The notes under the pieces are model-generated. The model did not search any database. It saw only the letters and a program-made list of their open reading frames with translations, and was not told the DNA's origin. Below, piece by piece: positions 1 through 6,440 of a DNA stretch of 7,564 bases. The first letter of the stretch is position 1. Every line of letters starts with the position of its first letter. A program made the position numbers and the translations under genes. The DNA lies in contig JALWQD010000028.1 of the NCBI GenBank assembly GCA_026994735.1, positions 1 through 7,564 of the forward strand, given 5' to 3'. This DNA is from Gammaproteobacteria bacterium (lineage in GTDB: Bacteria; Pseudomonadota; Gammaproteobacteria; SZUA-140).

Positions 1-39
1 GGGGGCGGCGGGAGGGAAGGAGGGTTTACGGGGATAGGG
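1..39 (+). repeat. G-rich tract with quadruplex-forming pattern
   Basis: Six runs of three or more G occur on the plus strand at 1-5, 10-12, 14-16, 22-24, 30-33 and 37-39, with loops of 1 to 5 bases. The first four alone satisfy the usual G3+N1-7 pattern. The tract lies within the 3' end of the leftward coding sequence, so G is on the template strand and the mRNA is C-rich. Confidence 0.6.
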
Positions 40-1491
40 ATAAGGATAATCAAGCGACAGACTATGTCCGGCACTCTGAACAACACGGACATGCTCGCGA
101 CGAAATTGGCTGGCATTATGCAAGCCACAGGAATGTGCCAACATATTGACTTCCTGATTGATAATGCGTGCATAATTAGCAACACGGAGACGTTTGTCGG
201 CAACATTCAGCCCCTTTTGCAAGCGCTTGTCATGGGTCGCCACGCCCGTCGGACAGGTATCCAAATGGCATTGCAGCGACTGAATACATCCCAGTGAAAA
301 CATAAAACCACGCGCTGTCGAGGTCATATCAGCGCCCATACAAAGCGCCCAGGCAACCTCTGCCGACGTCACCAGCTTACCCGAGGCAATGACCCGAATA
401 CGTTGCCGCAAGCCTGACACTATCAACAGATCAACAAGCATCGGCAAGGCTTCATTGAGCGGCAAACCGACATGATCAGCAAGCACCTGAGGCGAGGCAC
501 CAGAACCACCATCACCACCGTCCAGGGTAATAAAATCCGGCGCGCTCTCAATGCCCCGACGGAGGATGGCATCGAACAGAGCCTGCGGGAATTGCGCATG
601 GCTGATAACTGTTTTGATACCGACCGGCCGGCCCGTTTCGCTACGTACCTCATCGATCATATCAAGCAGATCATCCGGCGTTTTAATTTCAATATGACGG
701 TTAGGGCTCAAGGAAGCCTGCAATACGGGAATACCGCGAATTTTCGCCACCTCCTGCGAAACCTTGGCTGCCGGTAAAACACCGCCCTTACCCGGCTTTG
801 CTCCCTGCGACAACTTGATTTCAAAAGCAGATACTTGCTCGCCGACCTGGCGCAGTCGTTGCCTGTCGATACGACCCTCTTCGTTGCGAATACCGTATTT
901 TGCCGTACCGATTTGGAAAATCAGGTCAGCCCCCCCTTCCAAATGATAGGGTGACAAGCCACCCTCGCCAGTATTCATCCAGATGCCGGCCTCGGCAGCG
1001 CCCAGGGACAAGGCGCGAATAGCAGGTGCAGACAGAGCTCCGAAGCTCATACCTGAAATATTGACCAGATTACAAGCCGTCAGTGGACGTTCAGCATGCG
1101 GCCCCAGCACCAGCGGAGAAATTGGACAGCATTCACTGTCAAGTATCGGATAGGGTGAATTGACGAAGATAAATGACCCGGGTTCACGGAGATCATTGGT
1201 CGAGCCAAAGCCAACAATGCCCGTCATTCCCTTAGCAGCCCGATAGATCCAGTTTCGCTTGGCCCGATTAAAGGGCAGCTCCTGGCGATCATGGGCAAAG
1301 AAATATTGCCGAAAATAAGCGCCTTGACGTTCGAGAAAATAACGCATGCGGCCAATAACGGGGAAATTTCGTCGTACCGCATGTTCCGTTTGGCGGACAT
1401 CCTGGACAAACAAAAATAATAACAGGATCATGGTGATGCCAGCCAGCCAGGCCATCACGATCAAAAATTCGATCAGTCCCTCAAGTACCAT
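1..1491 (-). CDS. FMN-binding glutamate synthase-like protein, membrane-anchored (3' end cut by window edge)
   Basis: This reading frame is open for 497 codons from ATG at 1491 down to base 1 with no stop, so the 3' end lies outside the window. The protein matches the central FMN/3Fe-4S synthase domain of glutamate synthase large subunit (Glu_synthase family). Residues about 8-29 form one hydrophobic helix, followed by the family's conserved N-terminal region (FPVIGRMRYFLE at 43-54, LPFNRAKRNWIYRAAK at 72-87). The synthase core shows NISGMSFGALS (144-154), NTGEGGLSPYHL (173-184), EIKLSQGAKPGKGG (224-237) and LDGGDGGSGASP (323-334). The three cluster cysteines C402, C408 and C413 have the C-x5-C-x4-C spacing. 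There is no glutaminase domain and no adjacent GltD-like subunit, so glutamate synthesis is not proven; the substrate and electron partner are unknown. Relatives are often about 500-540 residues and several end near a Tyr-Pro-rich stretch like the one here, so little is probably missing. GGAGGT lies 10 bases before the ATG. The call to family is secure; the physiological role is not. Confidence 0.92.
   Translation of the reverse strand, partial: MVLEGLIEFLIVMAWLAGITMILLLFLFVQDVRQTEHAVRRNFPVIGRMRYFLERQGAYFRQYFFAHDRQELPFNRAKRNWIYRAAKGMTGIVGFGSTNDLREPGSFIFVNSPYPILDSECCPISPLVLGPHAERPLTACNLVNISGMSFGALSAPAIRALSLGAAEAGIWMNTGEGGLSPYHLEGGADLIFQIGTAKYGIRNEEGRIDRQRLRQVGEQVSAFEIKLSQGAKPGKGGVLPAAKVSQEVAKIRGIPVLQASLSPNRHIEIKTPDDLLDMIDEVRSETGRPVGIKTVISHAQFPQALFDAILRRGIESAPDFITLDGGDGGSGASPQVLADHVGLPLNEALPMLVDLLIVSGLRQRIRVIASGKLVTSAEVAWALCMGADMTSTARGFMFSLGCIQSLQCHLDTCPTGVATHDKRLQKGLNVADKRLRVANYARIINQEVNMLAHSCGLHNASQFRREHVRVVQSAGHSLSLDYPYPYPRKPSFPPAAP
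31..48 (-). repeat. Six-base tandem repeat encoding Tyr-Pro x3
   Basis: GGGATA, GGGATA and AGGATA are adjacent on the plus strand. Read on the minus strand they give TAT-CC(T/C) three times, i.e. Tyr-Pro-Tyr-Pro-Tyr-Pro near the C-terminus of the glutamate synthase-like protein. Unit length is a multiple of three, so copy-number change would not shift the frame. Confidence 0.7.
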
Positions 1492-1660
1492 GGGCGCTCC
1501 CACCTCCGTCCAAATTTATGCACTACCCGTCACCACAACGATCACTATAGCACTGTCACTGGCAACCCCGAGGGACCTGCCATGACAGAGAACTGGCCCC
1601 TTGCCGCCAACAATGAAATACTCTGCCAGAATCATTCATTTTTCCGGGCAAGTAGGGGCC
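1492..1660. other. Divergent intergenic region between the glutamate synthase-like gene and nadC
   Basis: These 169 bases must hold the promoter of the leftward gene and probably that of nadC. I find no convincing pair of -35 and -10 boxes: a TATAGC at 1546-1551 could be a -10 element on the plus strand but has no recognisable -35 partner at the proper distance. No clear operator palindrome is visible. The region contains a short open frame beginning at 1582, described separately. Confidence 0.5.
1502..1507 (-). promoter_or_regulatory. Ribosome binding site of the glutamate synthase-like gene
   Basis: On the minus strand this reads GGAGGT, a near-perfect Shine-Dalgarno sequence 10 bases upstream of the ATG at 1491. 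It supports that start, which also places a complete membrane helix at the N-terminus. Confidence 0.7.
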
Positions 1661-1716
1661 ATGACAGAACAAGAAAAAACCGCCATGCAGCAACTCGTGC
1701 AACAAACGCTGACTGA
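1582..1716 (+). other. Possible 44-codon leader ORF overlapping the nadC start
   Basis: ATG at 1582 opens 44 codons ending with TGA at 1714-1716, overlapping the first part of nadC in another frame. A good Shine-Dalgarno GAGGGA (1570-1575) sits 6 bases upstream, better placed than anything before the nadC ATG at 1661. The predicted peptide begins MTENWPLAANNEILCQ and resembles no family I know. It may be a translated leader that couples to nadC, or chance. The sequence GCCATGACAGA around its start recurs exactly at the nadC start. Confidence 0.25.
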
Positions 1717-2539
1717 AGATATCGGGAGTGGTGACATCACTGCCGGCCTCATCCCCGAGCAACAATGGGCGACAGCCACTGTCACCTGTCGCCAACAGGC
1801 AATCCTTTGCGGCAGTCGCTGGTTCGCCGAGACCTTTCAACAACTGAGCCCTGAGATCACGATCGACTGGCACTATTACGATGGCGATGAAATCCCTGTC
1901 AATAGCCAGCTATGCACCCTTTGCGGGCCAGCAAGAGCCCTCCTCAGCGGCGAACGCAGCGCCCTCAACCTGCTCCAGACACTGTCGGCCACAGCCTCCC
2001 GTACAAGGCAGTTTCGCAAAGCCATCGGCGACCTCCCCGTCACTTTGCTCGACACGCGCAAGACCCTTCCCGGACTGCGCCTGGCACAAAAATATGCCGT
2101 CCGTTGTGGCGGTGGCAGCAACCACCGCATAGGCCTCTATGATGCCATCCTGATCAAAGAGAACCATATCGCTGCCTGCGGCTCCATTGCCGCAGCAATT
2201 GCCACAGCAAAGCAAATCGTCATCACAGAAAGCGTCACTGTTGAAGTCGAAGTAGAAGATCTCGGCGAACTCACTGAAGCCCTGCGTGCAGGTGCCGATA
2301 AGGTGTTACTGGACAATTTTACAGCTGCCATGCTGGCAGAGGCTGTCGCCTTACGCAAACAACTCGACAGCAACTGCCGCTTTGAGGTCTCGGGAGGTAT
2401 TACTCTCGACACCATTGCCACTATTGCGGCCAGCGGTATCGACGAAATATCCGTCGGCACCCTGACCAAGGATGTCCAGGCCATTGATCTGTCGATGCGG
2501 ATCAAGGCATGTAACAGGGAACCCGTGAACAGTCGATAA
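1661..2539 (+). CDS. nadC: Nicotinate-nucleotide pyrophosphorylase (carboxylating), quinolinate phosphoribosyltransferase
   Basis: NadC (EC 2.4.2.19) condenses quinolinate with PRPP, releasing CO2 and pyrophosphate, to give nicotinate mononucleotide in cytoplasmic de novo NAD synthesis. The 292-residue protein is of normal length (E. coli 297). It shows the N-terminal EDIGSGDITA (20-29), then the alpha/beta-barrel motifs LLDTRKTLPGLR (129-140), KYAVRCGGGSNHR (144-156), LIKENH (164-169), VEVEVED (194-200), LLDNF (216-220), EVSGGI (242-247) and ISVGTLTKDVQAIDLSMR (263-280). The basic and acidic residues that bind quinolinate and PRPP in this family lie in these motifs and are present. About a dozen residues extend beyond the usual C-terminal end. 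The frame stays open upstream to a TTG at 1601 and an ATG at 1613, but neither has a ribosome site; 1661 gives the family-typical N-terminus, although its purine run (AGGGG, 1654-1658) is only 2 bases away. nadA and nadB are not in the window. Confidence 0.97.
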   Translation: MTEQEKTAMQQLVQQTLTEDIGSGDITAGLIPEQQWATATVTCRQQAILCGSRWFAETFQQLSPEITIDWHYYDGDEIPVNSQLCTLCGPARALLSGERSALNLLQTLSATASRTRQFRKAIGDLPVTLLDTRKTLPGLRLAQKYAVRCGGGSNHRIGLYDAILIKENHIAACGSIAAAIATAKQIVITESVTVEVEVEDLGELTEALRAGADKVLLDNFTAAMLAEAVALRKQLDSNCRFEVSGGITLDTIATIAASGIDEISVGTLTKDVQAIDLSMRIKACNREPVNSR

Positions 2540-2541
2540 CA

Positions 2542-2558
2542 CCCGGCCCATGGCCGGG
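2542..2558 (+). other. GC-rich inverted repeat between nadC and the ATPase gene
   Basis: CCCGGCC (2542-2548) and GGCCGGG (2552-2558) form a perfect 7-bp stem with a 3-base loop, starting two bases after the nadC stop codon. No run of T follows, so it is not a classical intrinsic terminator on the plus strand. It might protect the nadC 3' end, attenuate read-through or separate expression of two cotranscribed genes. Confidence 0.45.
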
Positions 2559-2567
2559 GCAAGCAGC

Positions 2568-2571
2568 AGGA
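2568..2571 (+). promoter_or_regulatory. Ribosome binding site of the assembly ATPase gene
   Basis: AGGA lies 10 bases upstream of the ATG at 2582 in a purine-rich stretch. It is the reason for choosing this start over the internal ATG at 2669, which has no such site. Confidence 0.5.
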
Positions 2572-2581
2572 AAAGAAAAAT

Positions 2582-4954
2582 ATGCAACCGGCCAGCAAAC
2601 GCAACAAAAAAAACCGTGTCATCCCTTTGCTCCAACCGCCAGGAGCAACAACCAAGGCCCGCCATGCCATGCTGTCCGGGCAAGCGGTCAGCCTGACACT
2701 CTATGACCACACAGTCATCGAAGGCCAGTTACTGGAATTTGACAAGCAATCAGAGACTATCCGCTTCATGCTGACTGCGGCAAAATCTGCAGAGACGATT
2801 GAATTCAACCGCTTTCGGGCACTCTTTTCAAAAGAAAAGTTTCCTTTCGAAGCGAAAAAGAAGGAAGCGACAGACGTTACCCGGGCGACACCCTTCGCCG
2901 TCTGCATCAATCAGGAAAAACCGGTACGCGGCATGACCTTTGGCTCGCGCAACGATGAACTGGGTATCTACCTCTATCCCACGGATGACGAAAAAAACTT
3001 CGCTTATGCTTTTTTCCCCGGCAAAATTCGCAGTAAAAAGACGGCCCCGGAAAGCCAGTGTCTGCATATCGATATTGATCTCAAACCGCCAACAGAGGTC
3101 ACCAAGGAAAAAAACCGTATCGAACCGATCGCTGGTTTCGACAACCTCATCGAAGCCCTGGAAAAGCCCAATCCGTCTCTGAGCGGCACACGCCTGGGCA
3201 ATATTCTTGTTAGTTCGGGACTGATCAAACAAGCGCAACTGGAAGAGGCCCTCGCGACACAATCGACCTCTCAGAAAAAGACCTATATCGGCGAAATTCT
3301 GATGGAAAAAGGGCTCATCGATGAAGATGATCTCAATCGCGCCCTCGCTCTAGAACTCGGCATTCCCTTTGTCGACCTGGCATCACTGCAGCCGGATAGC
3401 GAATCATTAAGCATGATTCCTGAGGATATCGTCCGCAAATATCACCTGATTCCGGTTGGCCGCCATCGTCACCGCCTTATCGTTGCCATGCGCAACCCGC
3501 TTGATTGGGAAGCCCTGAATACCATCCGCTTTCAATGCAACCTCGGCATCGAACAAGTTGTCGCTACCCCCGGCGAGATCAACCGTCTGATCAATGTCTA
3601 TTTTGCCAGCAATCTCGCAGAAGCTGTCGAAGATGAATATGCCGGTACGGTCCGTGACGATGACGACGGTAATATTGATATGGCCGCCATCTCGGATAAC
3701 GTCACCGTCAAGCTGGTCAATCGCATCATCATCGATGCCCATCAGCAGGGCGCGTCCGACATCCATATCGAACCGGCCCCTGGGGTCGCCAAAACCCTGG
3801 TCCGTTTTCGCAAGGATGGTGTCTTGCAAACCTACCATGAAATCCCTGCTGGCGTGCGTAATGCGGTCATCGCTCGACTCAAGATCATGGCTAACCTTGA
3901 CACCTCGGAACGCCGCAAGCCCCAGGATGGCAAAATCAATTTCAGTAAATATGGGCCGCTGAAGATCGAACTGCGTGTCGCCACCATTCCAACGGCCGCC
4001 AACCAGGAAGACATGGTCCTGCGCCTGCTCACCAGTGGTGATCCGATTCCTCTGCGTCAGCTCGGTTTAAGTCCTGAAAACCAGGACATGCTTAGCCACC
4101 TGATCAGCCAGCCCTACGGCCTGTTCTTCGTCTGCGGCCCGACAGGATCAGGGAAAAGTACGACCCTACATTCCATCCTCGGCCATATCAATACGCCGGA
4201 ACGCAAAATATGGACGGCGGAAGACCCTGTCGAAATCACCCAAAAAGGCCTCCGCCAGGTACAAGTTAATCCCCGTACCGGGCTCACTTTTGCAACCGCC
4301 ATGCGTGCCTTTCTGCGCGCCGACCCGGATGTTATTATGGTCGGCGAAATGCGTGATAAAGAGACGGTCAGGATTGGCATCGAAGCCTCGCTGACCGGTC
4401 ACATGGTCTTTTCCACGCTGCATACCAATACTGCTGTCGACAGTATCGCCCGGCTGCTCGATATGGGTATGGAACCCTTTAATTTTTCCGATGCTTTGCT
4501 TGGCATTCTTGCCCAGCGACTCTGCCGGCGCCTGTGTAAACATTGTCGCCAGGAACATGTCCTGAGTAAATCCGAACTGCATGCCCTGACGCAGGAATAT
4601 TGCCAGGATCTGGTCACCACTGAGACAACCACAGATCACCGCCAGGCAATTGAAATGATGGTGATAAAGGACTGGCAGCGTCGTCACGGCAATGAAGACG
4701 GCGAGATCACTCTTTATGAAGCCAGTCGCTGTGTGCGCTGTGAAGACACGGGTTACCGTGGTCGCATTGCCATCACTGAATTATTACAAGCCACGGACGA
4801 GATCAAAAAAATGATCATCACCCGCACACCGGCCAAGGAAATACTCCACCATGCACTCAATGAAGGCATGCGTACATTACGTCAGGACGGTATTGAAAAA
4901 GCACTCATGGGTATCACTGATTTGGCCTCGGTCCGCGCTGTCTGTATTCGTTAA
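2582..4954 (+). CDS. GspE/PilB/MshE-family secretion or pilus assembly ATPase with MshEN c-di-GMP-binding domain
   Basis: A 790-residue hexameric motor ATPase of the type II secretion / type IV pilus class, expected to act on the cytoplasmic face of the inner membrane. Residues 1-28 are basic. Residues about 30-85 and 102-168 look like two small beta-rich modules that I cannot name. An MshEN-type domain follows at about 203-340: motif one is RLGNILVSSGLI...LEEALATQ (204-227), motif two YIGEILMEKGLI...LNRALALE (235-258), where the usual basic first residue is Tyr and the spacer is 7 rather than 5. The ATPase core has SDIHIEP (392-398), Walker A GPTGSGKST (519-527), Asp box TAEDPVE (545-551), Walker B DVIMVGEMRD (583-592) with Glu589, and His box TGHMVFSTLHTNTA (605-618). 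Zinc-type cysteines are C652/C655 and C717/C720, with an enlarged intervening segment. The catalytic set is complete, so it should be an active ATPase. Usual length is about 560-600, so it is long by about 200. It lies 42 bases after nadC, but no pilin, platform or peptidase gene is present, so the machine it drives is unknown. Confidence 0.95.
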   Translation: MQPASKRNKKNRVIPLLQPPGATTKARHAMLSGQAVSLTLYDHTVIEGQLLEFDKQSETIRFMLTAAKSAETIEFNRFRALFSKEKFPFEAKKKEATDVTRATPFAVCINQEKPVRGMTFGSRNDELGIYLYPTDDEKNFAYAFFPGKIRSKKTAPESQCLHIDIDLKPPTEVTKEKNRIEPIAGFDNLIEALEKPNPSLSGTRLGNILVSSGLIKQAQLEEALATQSTSQKKTYIGEILMEKGLIDEDDLNRALALELGIPFVDLASLQPDSESLSMIPEDIVRKYHLIPVGRHRHRLIVAMRNPLDWEALNTIRFQCNLGIEQVVATPGEINRLINVYFASNLAEAVEDEYAGTVRDDDDGNIDMAAISDNVTVKLVNRIIIDAHQQGASDIHIEPAPGVAKTLVRFRKDGVLQTYHEIPAGVRNAVIARLKIMANLDTSERRKPQDGKINFSKYGPLKIELRVATIPTAANQEDMVLRLLTSGDPIPLRQLGLSPENQDMLSHLISQPYGLFFVCGPTGSGKSTTLHSILGHINTPERKIWTAEDPVEITQKGLRQVQVNPRTGLTFATAMRAFLRADPDVIMVGEMRDKETVRIGIEASLTGHMVFSTLHTNTAVDSIARLLDMGMEPFNFSDALLGILAQRLCRRLCKHCRQEHVLSKSELHALTQEYCQDLVTTETTTDHRQAIEMMVIKDWQRRHGNEDGEITLYEASRCVRCEDTGYRGRIAITELLQATDEIKKMIITRTPAKEILHHALNEGMRTLRQDGIEKALMGITDLASVRAVCIR

Positions 4955-5039
4955 TTCAGCGCCACGAACATGGCATTGCTCTGCCGCCTACCGTTACAAT
5001 GGAGGCCATCACGATCACCTAACCACGGCAGAGGCAATC
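4955..5039 (+). other. Intergenic gap between the ATPase gene and the aspartase-like gene
   Basis: These 85 bases show no terminator-like hairpin. A TACAAT at 4995-5000 resembles a -10 box, but the best upstream TTGCTC (4976-4981) is only 13 bases away, so a promoter is not supported. A 7-codon ATG frame (4999-5022) ends just before the ribosome site. The aspartase-like gene could be cotranscribed with the ATPase gene or have its own weak promoter. Confidence 0.4.
5030..5034 (+). promoter_or_regulatory. Ribosome binding site of the aspartase-like gene
   Basis: AGAGG with a 5-base spacer precedes the ATG at 5040 and decides the start. The frame is open further upstream to 4851, but that part lies inside the ATPase gene and has no family similarity. 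Confidence 0.6.
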
Positions 5040-6440
5040 ATGGACAACGAAGGATACCGGCAAGAAAACGACAGTCTGGGCGCACTTGAGGTTCCCGCCT
5101 CTGCTTGGTACGGCGCTCAAACAACGCGGGCAGTCGCCAATTTCCCGATCAGTGGCCGCCTTCCTGATAGCGACTTTGTCTGCGCTCATGTACGCATCAA
5201 GCGTGCTGCTGCCGTCGCCAATAACAAGGGCGGCTGGCTCGAAGACCAACTCGCCGGTGCAATCATCGCCGCCTGTGACAAGATACTCTCTGGCCAGTAT
5301 CGCGAGCAGTTCGTTGTCGACCGCTTTCAAGCCGGTGCCGGCACCAGCCATAATATGAACAGCAATGAGGTCATCGCCAACCTCGCCAACGTCTCTCTCG
5401 GTGGCCAACGCGGCGTCTATAGCCCGGTCAACCCCAATGACCACGTCAACATGGGTCAGAGCACCAACGACACGATCCCAACGGCAATACGTCTGACAGC
5501 ACTGGCCAAACTTCCGCGTCTGCTCACTGCCGTGGAGACCATGGCCGATGCCTTTGCTGCCATCGCTGAAGCCGAGAGGAATACCGTAAAAAGTGCCCGC
5601 ACACATCTCCAGGATGCCGTCCCGACAACGATTGGACGCGAGTTCAATGCCTACGCCTGGACCCTGCGCCGCTGTGCCCAGCACCTGGAAGCCTGCCGCG
5701 ACCCCTTATGTGAAATCGGCCTCGGTGGCAGTGCTGCCGGTACTGGCCTGAATACCGCACCGGGTTACACTGTCAATGTTGCCAGTGAACTTGCCGGCCT
5801 CAGCGGTGAAGCCATACGTCCGGCCAGTGACCTGGCGGCACAAATGCAATCCATGCATGACGTCCAGGCCCTGTCATCGTCAGTCCGCGATCTTGCTCTC
5901 GAACTGACACGCATCAGCAATGACATGCGTTTGCTGGCTTCTGGACCGCGCACCGGCATAGGCGAAGTTTGCCTGCCAGCCGTGCAGCCTGGCTCGAGTA
6001 TTATGCCCGGCAAGGTTAATCCCGTCATGTTCGAGATGCTCAATATGATCTGCTATCAAGTCATCGGCCAGGACAGCGCCATTGCTGCCATGACTGCCGC
6101 CGGTCAGCTTGAGCTTAATGTCATGATGCCAGGAATTTGTTCAGCCCTCTGCGATGCTCTCGACTGGCTTACCAATGGCATCAGCACAGCGACAATACGC
6201 AACCTGAAGGGTCTCCGGGTTGACCAGCAGCGTTGCCAGAACTTCCTCCACAGCAGCGTCGGACTGGCAACCTTGCTGAACACGCGCATTGGCTATAATG
6301 CCGCCGCAGACATTGCCAAAGAATCCGAAAAGAGCGGTCGCCAGGTACGCGAAATCGTCGCCGAAAAAGGTCTGCTCAGTGCCGCTGAGTTTGACGAACT
6401 GGTACTACAGGCCGCCCGCGATGGCAGAATTGCCGAATAG
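5040..6440 (+). CDS. aspA: Class II fumarase/aspartase superfamily enzyme, probable aspartate ammonia-lyase
   Basis: A 466-residue lyase of the normal family size (E. coli FumC 467, AspA 478), soluble and expected to be a homotetramer. Aspartase (EC 4.3.1.1) interconverts L-aspartate with fumarate plus ammonia. Conserved blocks are EVPASAWYGAQTTRAV (17-32), GAGTSHNMNSNEV (99-111), NPNDHVNMGQSTNDTIPTA (131-149), ARTHLQDAVPTTIGREF (186-202), GLGGSAAGTGLNT (227-239) and the signature GSSIMPGKVNP (318-328). Active-site residues align one position later than in Bacillus AspB: Thr102, Ser141, Thr142, Thr188, His189, catalytic-base Ser319 and Lys325. The first substrate loop reads GTS-x-NMN as in aspartases, where FumC has GTQSNMN; this is why I prefer aspartase. 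The GKVNP form of the signature and His189 are shared with fumarases, so fumarate hydratase remains possible. It lies 85 bases after the ATPase gene on the same strand and converges on the membrane-protein gene to the right. Family call very sure, substrate moderately so. Confidence 0.85.
   Translation: MDNEGYRQENDSLGALEVPASAWYGAQTTRAVANFPISGRLPDSDFVCAHVRIKRAAAVANNKGGWLEDQLAGAIIAACDKILSGQYREQFVVDRFQAGAGTSHNMNSNEVIANLANVSLGGQRGVYSPVNPNDHVNMGQSTNDTIPTAIRLTALAKLPRLLTAVETMADAFAAIAEAERNTVKSARTHLQDAVPTTIGREFNAYAWTLRRCAQHLEACRDPLCEIGLGGSAAGTGLNTAPGYTVNVASELAGLSGEAIRPASDLAAQMQSMHDVQALSSSVRDLALELTRISNDMRLLASGPRTGIGEVCLPAVQPGSSIMPGKVNPVMFEMLNMICYQVIGQDSAIAAMTAAGQLELNVMMPGICSALCDALDWLTNGISTATIRNLKGLRVDQQRCQNFLHSSVGLATLLNTRIGYNAAADIAKESEKSGRQVREIVAEKGLLSAAEFDELVLQAARDGRIAE

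Noticed and set aside
64..946. Several short plus-strand frames across the left part
   Set aside because: They are shadows of the continuous minus-strand glutamate synthase-like frame, which carries clear family motifs throughout.
1601..1660. Upstream extension of nadC to TTG 1601 or ATG 1613
   Set aside because: No ribosome site at either codon, and the added residues have no counterpart in known NadC proteins.
1582..1661. Frameshift joining the 1582 start to nadC
   Set aside because: NadC from 1661 is already full length, and the 1582 frame has no NadC-like residues before the offset, so no sequence error needs to be assumed.
4976..5000. TTGCTC ... TACAAT as a sigma-70 promoter before the aspartase-like gene
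   Set aside because: The spacer is 13 bases, too short for a normal -35/-10 pair, and no better -35 is present.
4851..5039. Upstream extension of the aspartase-like frame to ATG 4851
   Set aside because: The extra 63 codons lie largely inside the ATPase coding sequence and are unlike any lyase N-terminus; ATG 5040 has a good ribosome site and gives the normal family length.
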